This document shows positions 47,761-58,124 of a stretch of DNA of 64,000 nucleotides, piece by piece. The position numbers and the translations under genes are program-made. The stretch is from Karstenula rhodostoma CBS 690.94 (lineage: Eukaryota; Ascomycota; Dothideomycetes; Pleosporales; Didymosphaeriaceae): contig MU001503.1 of the NCBI GenBank assembly GCA_010093485.1, positions 8,224 to 72,223 on the forward strand. Reading direction: 5' to 3'. How positions within the stretch are numbered: the stretch's first letter is position 1; every line of letters starts with the position of its first letter. The notes below the pieces were generated by a model. That model searched no databases. It was not told the DNA's origin and saw only the letters and a program-made list of their open reading frames with translations.

Positions 47761-48188
47761 TTTGACGGTTGACTGTGAATATGTGCGGGGGGAAGAGGAT
47801 TGAGGCTGCTGGGTTAGTCGGTCGCTGTCGAAGAAATGGCCTTGATGTCGCGTCGCGGAATTTTGTGTGGGTGTTCTAAGCGAGCGAGCGAGCGAGTAGC
47901 GGCTTGGCTGAAAACCGCTCCGAATGGGAGATCACTTCGGAGCATGCACTAGGCACTCGAGAACGATTCCAGTGACGGAGATTGAACATTGTATGTGAAA
48001 TTCGTCAATTCGTAATAACAAAGAAGCATCATTAAATAGGTATCGCTAACTCGGTCAAGGCAGGTAAATCCAAAAAGCCACCAGGCGCATCTCAGATGCC
48101 CGTTGCACGCTAGTACGCAAAAGACAAATTCATGGGACCAGGCTCATCCTTCTATCACCCCAGGTCGCGCTCCTTGGCGCACTAATCG
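47761..48188. promoter_or_regulatory. Region upstream of eS17 with (GAGC)n
   Basis: 428 bp between the eS17 start and the CAX gene stop, both on the minus strand. It contains a GAGC tandem tract at about 47879-47896. No defined ribosomal-gene element was identified. Confidence 0.35.
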
Positions 48189-49808
48189 CTAGAAGAAACG
48201 CCTCTCGTGCGTTGCAGTCTCGCCATGGCTCTCACCTCCACTAGATTCGCCGCCGCCGTGGTGGGGAGGATCAGGGTAATAGAAGGCGGCGATGGCGATG
48301 ATGACATAGACAAAGACGAGCAGACTGCCCTCCATGTAGTTGGATTTCTTGTCGCGCAGGAACGACCCCACGACGAGCACGGCGAGGACCAAAGAAACGG
48401 CATCGAAAACTTCGAACTGCATGTTCATGCCGATGTTGAGGCACCAACCAACAATGATGACAAGCGGCGTGTTGAGGAGTGCGGTTTGGATCGACGCGCC
48501 GAGGACATGAGCGAGAGCCAAGTTCATCTGGCCATCCCATGCCTCGTCGATGGCGAGAAGGTGTTCTGGATACCGTTAGTGACAATGCTGTTTTCATGGC
48601 GTTCTGGACATACCAGCAGCTTTCTCGACGACAGGAACAAGGATAAGACCCATGAAGGAGTCGCTAATGTGTCGCTCCTCCACCATGTGAGGGATCTCGA
48701 TGACCAGAAAGACGGCAATCATGGAAACGCAGGCCAGCGAAATCAAGAGCCCAATGATGCACTCCGTCAGTGTGAGTTTGGGCTTGGCCAACTCCTTGTG
48801 GCGATCCTTGTCAACGAGTTCATCCCGCTCGTAGATTTCATGGAAGAGATTGTCGTGGGATTTCAGCTGGAAGAGGAGATAGACGAAGTAGGCAATAAGG
48901 AGGATGATGGCGGTCGCACGTGAGATCTTCAACATTTCGTTGCTGATTTCGTTGACGCCGAGCTCGAGGTCTGTTCGGCCATTCAAAGCGTTGTAGTAGA
49001 CGGTCGGGAGGACCAGACCCACTGTGACAAAAGTCAGTAACCAGGCGTATCACACATGCGGAAGAACACGTACTTGCGGCTACGAGCATCAAACCGCTAC
49101 CAGCTTCTGATATGGCTTCATGGAACGACTGTTCACCGCCCTTGAGACCGCCGGCCATGAAGCAGAAACCCAAACATAGCAGCATGTTGGCGAGGATGGA
49201 ACCCAGGATAGCGGCTCGAATAACGGGGACATTCTTCTCTCTGCCTGTTACCAACAACACCATGAAGAGGACGATTTCCACGACAGATCCAAGCGTCGTC
49301 TCGACGATGACACCGAGTACCTTTGGCAGTTTACGAGCGAGTTCTGAACCGCAAAAACCCACAGTGTTGGCGGCAGGGATCATCGCAATAAAGTTGGTGA
49401 TGAAGATGGCAAGATGGGCGCCCTTCGTGTCCGGGAGAGCAAAGTGCTGCGGAGTGTGTTAGTGGAGATGGTGACTTCGAACTGTGTAGGTGAACCTACC
49501 AAGGCGATGGCGACGGGAACCATGGGCCATAGGATGTTGACCCAGCTAGAGATCACGCTGTTGCTCCTGAAGGAGATCTTCAAGAACTTGAACGGGTGGA
49601 AGCCTTTCCTGCCGCTCTCGCCCTCGGGCTCGATGCCTTTTGTAACTTCGTGGCCATTGTGATTGAAGCGCGGTAGGTGCATGTGGTGTCGATGGCCGTT
49701 GGTGTTGGCATGAGGCACCTCAGATTTGGGCTCCTGGGCGTACTCGCGTGAAGTTCGCGACCGGCGAGACGACATGTTGTGGGAACGTGGAGGATAGGAA
49801 TTCGGCAT
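48189..49808 (-). CDS. CAX-type cation/proton exchanger with altered signature motifs
   Basis: Four exons (49808-49500, 49446-49074, 49021-48614, 48565-48189) with introns of 48-53 bp join in frame to 488 residues. A basic N-terminus of about 80 residues precedes about 11 membrane helices. The Na_Ca_ex-type repeats are clear: VETTLGSVVEIVLFMVLLVT in the first half, and VVEKAAEHLLAI then MNLALAHVLGASIQTALLNT in the second. In Vcx1-like exchangers these motifs read G-N-A-V-E and G-N-A-A-E-H; here they read G-S-V-V-E and E-K-A-A-E-H, keeping the glutamates. It probably moves Ca2+ or another cation into the vacuole against protons; ion choice may differ because of the changes. The C-terminus is His/Gly/Ser-rich. 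Confidence 0.88.
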
Positions 49809-50630
49809 TAGGGTCGAAGGAATGCGTCTTCAGCTGAGCGGACAGCGTGCATAGACGGCGGGCGACGCAGACGGGGATGGTGTTTCAGAGAGCGCTGTGT
49901 GGGGATGCAGCGACGCGGCTGCTGATTGTTGCGGAGAAGGAGCCACGGTGATTTTCCGCGAGGGAAATACGTGAAGCGAGCGAGAGATGTCGCCGTTCGG
50001 TGTCGCTCTCGGCGCGTCATTTGGAGAGCTGGCAATGTTTCCAGGTTTATTGCAGGAGGCGCGGGACGCACGAGCGGCCGCGTGCATCGCTGTTACTGGA
50101 CGACGCGATCGGGCATCAGACTCACGATTGCCCATTCTTGGTTTGCATGCCCGTCAAGACTCGGAGAACAATGACTCTTCAACGTCCGCTTTGTAGCAAC
50201 CTTCGTTCACCGTGTGTCCCAAGTGCTCGCGCTCAGTAACGGCGTAGGCTTCGCACTCCTTGCCATTGCTTGTCTGCTTGGTGCTTCGAAACAACGCCCG
50301 CGCCAAGGGCAGCCAGGCCAGTTTCAAGCCTTCGAAATCGCCGAGTGACATCAGCGGGAGCACTAGCGCCCGCCAGTCAGGGGCTGCGCGGAGGCATCTT
50401 ACCGCCAAAAGGGCCCAGATTCAATTCCACGCTCTCATCTCAGTGCACCCCAGCAACTGCGGCTGTTTGCTTGCTGTCTGCACTGAGCTTGCAGCCCGAT
50501 TGGCCGATGCACACGACCGACTCGCAATTTCGTGGACAGACACCTGGAGCTGCTCGTTAAGCACAGCGGCTGCAGGCCGCGATGGCAGCTGGGCGGTGCA
50601 GAGGAAAAAGAGGGGCACGAAGCGCCGAGC
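49809..50630. other. Intergenic, upstream of the CAX gene and of the transposon
   Basis: Open frames exist on both strands (50260-50670 plus; 50702-50421 minus) but none has recognisable features. They run into the transposon end. Confidence 0.4.
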
Positions 50631-50639
50631 TAGAGCTGC
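50631..50639. other. Target-site duplication, left copy
   Basis: TAGAGCTGC directly precedes the left terminal inverted repeat and recurs at 54106-54114 after the right one. The C before it also matches the last base of the element, so a 10-bp reading is possible. Confidence 0.88.
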
Positions 50640-50704
50640 GGATCCACGTCGCGGGCAGGCCTCTAAGTAATCGCAGGCAGGCCTATAACTAAATCTAGTC
50701 AAGT
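50640..50704 (+). repeat. Left terminal inverted repeat
   Basis: Gapless match to the reverse complement of 54041-54105, 62 of 65 bases. It contains a subterminal direct repeat, TCGC(G/A)GGCAGGCCT, with copies 21 bp apart, a possible transposase-binding site pair. Confidence 0.92.
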
Positions 50705-51096
50705 ATATATAGAAGGTCCTATAGGCTAAGGTATTATATAGATAAACTATATTATAATATAATTTACTATAAATATATAGTATTTCTTAATAATAAAGCT
50801 ACTATAATATTACTAAAAACTTAATAAAGTAAACTTAATTAAATAAAAATCTAGTTATATAGAAAAGCTCTATAATATATATATATATAAGTATAAAAGT
50901 AGCCTATATATAAAATTAGTTTTTATTAAACTTTAAAAAATTATTTATTTATAATATTATTTATTTTAAGTTAATTCTTATTAGTTTTTATATAATATAT
51001 AGTATATAGATAGAGGTATTAGTATATATTAAACTATAAATAGTTATTATTTATAGAAACTCTTTTATATATATATTAATATTATTATATATTATT

Positions 51097-51258
51097 TATA
51101 AATACTATATTAGCTATTTAGAAATAGCCTAATTATAGGCTAATAATATTTATAAATACTATATTAATTATCTAGAAGTAGCCTAATTATAGGCTAGTAA
51201 TATCTATAAATACTATATTAACTACTTAAAAATATAATAATTATAAATTATTACCTAC
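51097..51258. repeat. 54-bp tandem repeat with internal palindrome, three copies
   Basis: Copies start at 51097, 51151 and 51205 with TATAAATACTATATTA. Copies 1 and 2 contain the palindrome TAGCCTAATTATAGGCTA; copy 3 is diverged there. Confidence 0.85.
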
Positions 51259-54040
51259 TAATAAGTTTTTATATACTAGATAAAGATTATATTACTAATT
51301 AAATTATTAACTAAGTTATTAACTATATTATTTAAATACCTATATTACTTAAATTTATAATTTATTTATATAATATTTATATCTAATATTACTAGATTAA
51401 CTTATAAGGAATTATAAGAATCTCTAATATTAGCTACTAGCTTATAAATATTTATATTAGTACCTCTAATAAATAATTATTATTAAGGTACTTAGTTAGT
51501 ATAAATTTATATTTAATATTCTAGATTAGATACTTTATATATTAAATAATAGACTTAAGTATATATTTAGTAAATAGTATATAGAGATTTTATATATATA
51601 ATATTTATTAATATATATTAAAATTAGTAATTTAAAAGCTTATTAATTTATAGTTTTTTATTATTATTATATAGCTATAAGATATATTTATTATAACTTA
51701 TTAAAGGTCTTTATAATAAAGTAAAATATATTTTATATCTTTAGCTTTTCTTATATATTTATATATAAGTATTAGTTATTAATATATAAGTATAATTATA
51801 TAATTAGTAATATAGCCCTATATAGCTTTAAATATAAAATTTAATACTTAATAAATAATTTTATTAGTAATAATATTATTAGTAAGCTAGTAGATATTAT
51901 TTTAATTCTTATAAAAGCTTATAAGGTATTTATATAGATGTAAAAAATTATTATTAGTAATATTTAGTTATTACTTAATATAGATATATATACTTTTAAC
52001 TTTTAATATTACTATTAATTTATAGTATAAGTAATAATTTATATAATAACTAAGTAAGGTATTTATATAGTTATTTAGTTAGGTTTTATATAGATATTAC
52101 TCTATATATAGGGATATAAATTTAATATTCTAAAAGTAATTTTTAAAAACTTTAATAATTTCTATATTAAGTATTTAATAGTATATCTTTATAAAGTTCT
52201 TAGTCTCTAGTATATTAATTTAGTTAGTATTATTATAATATTAGCTAAGCTCCTTTATATATATAGTATATATATAAGTCTATACTAACTTATTTATATA
52301 TTATTAGTAAAGTAAGTATAGAATATCTAAAAAACTTAATATAATAGTATTAATAATAGTAAGATTTTTATTTATAATAATAATTTTTAGCTAGATTTTA
52401 AACTTATTAAATAGCTTTTTTAGCTAGTTAAAAATAAAATTATAGGCTCCTTTATTATATATTAATATAAGGTATATACTAAGGTATATTATATAGTTAC
52501 TACTATTAAAACTAATAATATTAAATAATAATTAGTTATATTTATTTATTTTAAAGGTATAATTAATAAAAAGAGTATCTAGTACTTATATAAAAATTTA
52601 CTAGTAATATAGATAAGTAAAAAGAAAGTAGATAATATAGTTATTAATATTAAGTTTATATTTAGAAAATTATAAGTAGAAATTCTAGTACTAAAAACCT
52701 AGTTAAAATAAAATAATACTAGTTAAAAATAGTAATATACTAATTATATTAGATACTAGTTCTAGACTTTAGATAGATATATTAAACTTAGAGAAATTTA
52801 GTATATAATTTATTTAAAAAAGTATTTTTTTTATTAACTTTTTTTTTAATAACTTTATTTTTATTTTTAATTATAACTCTTTATACTTATACTATAAGTA
52901 TAAGTTATATATATTATTATATATTAGCTAGATATCTAAGAAATTATAATATAGTATTATTATAATATTATATATATTAGTAATAAAAGTACTAAAGTAT
53001 ATAATTACTTTTTATTTAATATTTTTATTTTATTACTTATTTTTATATTTAGAGTATATATATATATCCTTATATAATAGGTAATTATATAATAAAAATT
53101 ATTATTTATATTTCTAATCTTCTATATATAGAATCTTCTATTTTAAAATCTTTAGATTAAGTATATTTATAATAATAATATATAATATATATAAATAGTT
53201 ATATTTTTAGAATTTTATATTAAACTTTTAGTAATTTTCCTCTTTAATATACTTATACTTATTATATTATAAATATTATACTTTATATTTATACTACTTA
53301 TTAATAATATTTTTATATTATTTAGCCTTTTTATATATAACTTAATATTTATAGCCTTAATTATTTAAGAATTTAATTACTACTAATAGTAATAGTAATA
53401 CTACTTTAAATATTAATTTATAAATATATAGAGGTCCTTTATATATATAAAGACTAGTATAATTAATATTATTATATATAATTAGATTTTTAAGCTTATA
53501 TTAATATAGTATATAGATATCTATTATATAAGTAATATAATATTATTATTAAATAACTTTTAAAAATTCCTTAATAAGTTTTTTACTACTAGAATTACTT
53601 ATAGTATTACTAATATTAGTATTATAAGATATTTTATATTCTTTTATATATTTATTAATAATATTATTACTAGAATTAAATATAGGAGGTATAAGTATCT
53701 AAATTATAAATATATAAAATATTAAATTTTATATTAACTTTATTAGTAATAAGGTACTATTATTAATATTAGGGATATTAAAAATAAAGTTTAATATAAT
53801 TATAACTAAGTTTTTATATAAAATAAGTATATAATTAGTTAAATTAATAAGAAATAATAGCTAGTATTAGTAATAAAAAGTAATAAATATAATATATAAT
53901 ATATAATATTAGCTAAAATACTAATATTAAGAATTTATATATTAAATAATATAGTAGTTTAATTATTAAAAAAAACCTTCTTTTTATAGTAATTTACTTT
54001 ATAGAGTAGTATTCTAAAATAGCTCTTTAGCCTATATAAA

Positions 54041-54105
54041 ACTTAACTAGATTTAGTTATAGGCCTACCCGCGATTACTTAGAGGCCTGCCCGCGACGTG
54101 GATCC
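54041..54105 (-). repeat. Right terminal inverted repeat
   Basis: Partner of 50640-50704. Ends CGCGACGTGGATCC. Confidence 0.92.
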
Positions 54106-54114
54106 TAGAGCTGC
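54106..54114. other. Target-site duplication, right copy
   Basis: TAGAGCTGC, identical to 50631-50639. Confidence 0.88.
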
Positions 54115-55208
54115 ATGTGGGGAACCCCATTTGGACGACAAGCCTTGCGCCTCAAACGTCGAACCAGAGTCACCGCCACGCTTCGCATCGTCTATGCGAA
54201 TTGAGACCGACAAATGAGCACTGGTTGAGCCATGATCCAAGGACTTTGTTGCGGATGCTGGAACGGTCGAACAGTCTAGACACGCCACCATGCAGACATT
54301 GCGAGAACCTGCCTGTTGCCAAGACGACGAGGACGTCTCAATTGTCTCATTCCATCATCATGCATCTATATCAGGAAAAGCAACAATCAAGACTGCGAGG
54401 TCTGCTTATTCACTCACATAAGCAACAGTGACACAGGTCAGATAGATAGGGAAAATTTATAGTTAGATGAGACAGTAATATATTCCAAGGTGCCAAAGCA
54501 TGGCCAAGAGAGGGAGAGTTTGAGTTGTCAAGCTACAGACGAGACAGGGATTTGTTTTACGGTAGCGAAGCGCACAGGTAGAGGAAGGGTTAGAGCTAAT
54601 AAGTTGTATACTAGAGAGACCTCTACCGTAGTCAGACTCACGGTGTATGATAACAGGTCACAGTGAACCCGTAATGGAATTGATAATTATATATATATAT
54701 TGTATACGATCACTATGAGGGCGGGTAAATTAATGAAGGCTGGATAACATAAGGCATCGCGCTTTGCCAATGCACGGAGGGACTAAAAAAGCGGCTAAGG
54801 CGCGCCCAGCGTCTGTGCGCAGGCTAACCAAAAAGGCGTAGCGCCAAGCTATCTAAAACGGGATTAATAATTAAACGATATCTGTAGTTAGGGATAACTA
54901 TGTGTGAAAGTAATTCTATTGCCAGAGGCGCTACTATCGTGGCTACATTAAAGTGCCTGACCCCTAACTCTGGTACCTCCCCTCAATATACCATACCAAG
55001 GCCGGCCACCTTTAGCCAATATTCCCCGCCTGGAACGCTGTCTTCATCCGCAGTCTGTAGGTAGTAAGGGAAACTCTTCACTGCGGTACACCCCAGAAGG
55101 ATCGCCAGCAAGTCCTCGACCAGTGCTTCGCTTCAACTGCGATCTGTTAGCACGGGTCAGAACAACACCAAACGCCACTCTGGTGTTGGCAATGTAACTT
55201 TTCGTTAG
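54115..55208. other. Intergenic, no supported gene
   Basis: Moderate GC with an AT-rich patch around 54690-54710. Open frames of up to about 100 codons are not recognisable. Confidence 0.45.
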
Positions 55209-55415
55209 CAATCTCCACCCATCTTCATCGAGTCCGACAACGACGAGATACAATTCATCTCAAGCATGCCTGTTCGTAAGATAAGGAAGAAAGAGAAGAC
55301 TGAACGGGCTATGAAGAATGAAGCGCAACAGACGCCGACCAAGCCGAAGCTGTCCGAAACTCTGTTGCGTAGTGTGACTTCAGTGTCGGACACAGCTCCA
55401 TCCGAGGCGAAGTGA
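55209..55415 (+). pseudogene. Coding-like fragment, unrecognised
   Basis: After a stop and a possible acceptor (GTTAG, ending 55208) the frame reads PPIFIESDNDEIQFISS, then a Lys/Arg-rich helix (MPVRKIRKKEKTERAMKNEA), and stops at 55415. It resembles the last exon of a gene, with an acidic patch followed by a basic one. No upstream exon could be joined with confidence. A 49-residue protein from the ATG at 55266 is the alternative. Confidence 0.3.
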
Positions 55416-55642
55416 TAAGAACAAGAGGGCCGCATCAATGCAAGCGCGAATCTGAAGGTGCGACCTCTTTCACGAGTATTGGCTGCCCTTTCCGGATGGA
55501 CCAGAATCAATGTATAGCGAGGTGAAAGCGTCGAAGGCTGTTCTTTTCTGCGTTTTCTGATGTCTACATTAGTAGGTCACACAATCATTCAGAATGATAA
55601 CGTCCGATACTCTTCCATTTTGAAGCATCTAGCCCACAGCAT

Positions 55643-55670
55643 CACCCCTCACCCCTCACCCCTCACCCCT
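55643..55670. repeat. (CACCCCT)n heptamer repeat
   Basis: Four head-to-tail copies that overlap the last codons of the GH1 gene, whose stop is at 55663. Confidence 0.85.
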
Positions 55671-57540
55671 GCCTCCGACTCTCCACAAAATCCACATACT
55701 CAAAAAAGCTCTTCTTATACCTCCTCACCTGCGTCGTCCGATTAACCGTCTGAATCCCAAAGTGCTGCGCATAATCCCCAAACTCCCAATTATCCGCCCA
55801 GCTCCACGCAAACACTCCAATCCAATCCACCCCATCCTCCCACAAGGCTTTCAGCCCCTCGCTTAGATACGACTGGTAGTACCAGCTCCGCGGGCTGTCG
55901 AACTCCTGGTCCGACTGCTTCTTGTCATCCTCGCCGAAGATGGGAAACCCGAACTCTGTGACGGCGACGGGCGCGCGGAACGTGTTCCACAGGTAATTGA
56001 GGTACGTGCGGAAGTAGGCGGGGGTGATGTAGACGTAGGATTGGGAGGCGTAGCCCATGTTCCAGCCGGTGGTTGTGGTGGTCGACTGCGTGACGCAGTA
56101 GGGACGTAGCGGATGCGAGATGTTTGCTGCGCAGTCGGCGATTGTGTCGTTGGGCGGTGGGGACACGACGGTGGCTGTGTAAGGCTGGATTGAGAAGAAG
56201 TCTGCTGTGCCGTTGATGTAGGACATATCCTCTGCGGTGAGGGGCACGTAGTCTGATACCGTGTCTTTGAAGGCGTCGGGGTAGTCTTGTCCCAAGAAGA
56301 TGGGATTGGCGAAGGTGGCGAGCTGGAAAGCGTTGAAGTGGGTTGCGGCTTCCACATCGGAGGCATTGGACGGGTTGCGCGGAACGCCGAAGTTGTCGTT
56401 GAGAGTCAGCGAGATTTTTCCCGTGCCCTTGATCTCGGACTTGTAGAAATGGTAGAGGCGGGCATGCGCTTTGATGACTGCGTCTATCGAGTGGCCGTTT
56501 CTAGCACCAAGCAGAGGCTCGTTGAACGTCCACCAGATGGGCACACGATCCGCAAAGTGCGTCATCACGATTTTGCCATAGTTTACAAAGGCGTCTTCAA
56601 AGGTCACATTGTTGAAGGAAAGATGGTACCCGGAGTCTGTGTAGCCGACGCCTCCTGTACCTGGTGCGATGGTGATAGCACTGACGTTGGGATAGAACTC
56701 AAGAGGAGTGTCGGTGTGGTGAAGCACAATGGCTGGAAGCATGCCTTTCTCAAGGACGAGGTTGATCAGGTCGTCATAGTGCGACAAGCCCTGCTGATTA
56801 ACTGGCGTGCCTGGCAGCACGAACGGCAGAATGCGACTCCATGGGATAGAAAACCGGTAGTAACGTATGCCCATCGAAGCAATGCGTTCAATGTCCTGCT
56901 TGTAGAGATAATAGTGCTCATTGGCGACGAAGTTGTCGGTCCGCCCCGGTGAGAAAAGACTAAGGGCATCCATGTGTACCGGTGTCCTTCCCTCGTCTGC
57001 GACAGCACCCTCTATCTGGACAGCCGAAGCAGCTACGCCCAGCAAGAAATCTCCAGGGAAGGTGTAGCATGTCTCTGGGCCAAATGGCTCGGGCGGCGGA
57101 AGGACAAGCTCGCTCGTCGGGACTGGCGTTGGCTCCACGGTCGTCGAATAGATTCCTCGCGTAAAGTTGATCCAAGGTATTGCGGTCCATAGTGCGGTCC
57201 ACGAAGCGTTGCCGTAAGGTACTCCAGCATCTGTGGGAGTAGCATTGGAAGCTGGATCCCAATTTCCCCATTGTGTAGTCGTGAGGTCTGGTACTAGGCT
57301 GCTCAACTGCGAGTAGTTTGGTGCAAATGTTGTAGTAGTAGTCGGTGCAGGTTTTGAGGTTGCTGTCCTCACTGTTTCTGTCTGCGTAAAGCTGAATTCG
57401 CGGAAAGAGTGCGAAGGGATGGCTGACGCATACGAACTATTGCGAGAGCATTGCGGAAACGATGTAGGTCCGTCCACTGATGAATATACTTGTTGTGCGA
57501 GTGCCACTGCGCTGGTACTGAGCAGTACGTAAAACTTCAT
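55663..57540 (-). CDS. Secreted GH1 beta-glucosidase
   Basis: Single minus-strand exon from ATG 57540, 625 residues. A signal peptide (MKFYVLLSTSAVALAQQ) precedes a Ser/Thr-rich linker of about 140 residues, unusual for this family. The GH1 barrel starts at about 161 (FPGDFLLGVAASAVQIEGAV). Acid/base E341 lies in TFNEP and nucleophile E529 in VTEFG, where most family members have TENG. HHTDTPLEFYP and WSWADNWEFGDY are further GH1 signatures. It should release glucose from beta-glucosides such as cellobiose or plant glycosides outside the cell. Family assignment is firm; substrate is not. The neighbouring alcohol oxidase gene is on the same strand upstream, 585 bp away. Confidence 0.92.
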   Translation of the reverse strand: MKFYVLLSTSAVALAQQVYSSVDGPTSFPQCSRNSSYASAIPSHSFREFSFTQTETVRTATSKPAPTTTTTFAPNYSQLSSLVPDLTTTQWGNWDPASNATPTDAGVPYGNASWTALWTAIPWINFTRGIYSTTVEPTPVPTSELVLPPPEPFGPETCYTFPGDFLLGVAASAVQIEGAVADEGRTPVHMDALSLFSPGRTDNFVANEHYYLYKQDIERIASMGIRYYRFSIPWSRILPFVLPGTPVNQQGLSHYDDLINLVLEKGMLPAIVLHHTDTPLEFYPNVSAITIAPGTGGVGYTDSGYHLSFNNVTFEDAFVNYGKIVMTHFADRVPIWWTFNEPLLGARNGHSIDAVIKAHARLYHFYKSEIKGTGKISLTLNDNFGVPRNPSNASDVEAATHFNAFQLATFANPIFLGQDYPDAFKDTVSDYVPLTAEDMSYINGTADFFSIQPYTATVVSPPPNDTIADCAANISHPLRPYCVTQSTTTTTGWNMGYASQSYVYITPAYFRTYLNYLWNTFRAPVAVTEFGFPIFGEDDKKQSDQEFDSPRSWYYQSYLSEGLKALWEDGVDWIGVFAWSWADNWEFGDYAQHFGIQTVNRTTQVRRYKKSFFEYVDFVESRRQG

Positions 57541-58124
57541 TTTGAAGTGAATACACGATGGCTCTCAAAACGCGTCACAATGTGAAGTGATTTATCGACA
57601 TTGGTTTTGCGACTATGCCGTTTGCTTCCAAGATCTGGGTATCGGGCACGATTAATGCGACAGTACAGGAGTGTACAATGATGTGACGCAATCTTTCACG
57701 TGGATTCTCGGAAGGACATTCTTCTTTGAGGTATTCACGAATCGTATTTGTGGGGTTTGGTGCGGGGATCGACTAGCATCCTCGGTCTGCGGGTCGAGAT
57801 TGAAGCGACAAAAACCGGACCCAGGAAAGCAGAAAACCATGGTTTGCACGAATTACTCCGGTATTGTTGCGGGTCACGTCGTTAAAAGGTTCGCAACATA
57901 AGCTTGTGCACAGATCGAGATGCTCAATCCTACGCATGTGAGTGAACAACATTGACTACGGTGCACTGACGCCGCGTACCGTATTACTTTGGGCAGGCAA
58001 AGAATTTGTGCTCCCTCGAAAGGATTTGAGAGTGGATTACCTGAGATTGGCACTTGAGTGTCTAGTTGACAACCCATGTCCGAGATCCCTATGGAGCACA
58101 CTATCATGGCCGGTAAGAGCAGTA
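57541..58124 (-). promoter_or_regulatory. Upstream region of the GH1 gene
   Basis: 584 bp between the beta-glucosidase start and the stop of the alcohol oxidase gene. No specific site is recognised. Confidence 0.35.

Larger units (their letters stand above)
50640..54105. mobile_element. RIP-mutated TIR DNA transposon, MULE-like
   Basis: The 3466-bp element is bounded by 65-bp terminal inverted repeats that begin GGATCCACGTCGCGGGCAGG. The two ends differ at only three positions, all transitions. Similarity continues patchily to about 130-150 bp (a second block around TAGGCTAA). It is flanked by a 9-bp duplication, TAGAGCTGC. Long TIRs with 9-bp duplications are typical of the Mutator superfamily; hAT elements duplicate 8 bp. 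The interior is almost pure A+T with nearly no CpA or TpG and no open frame, so any transposase has been destroyed by RIP. The outer 60 bp keep normal GC. Confidence 0.88.
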
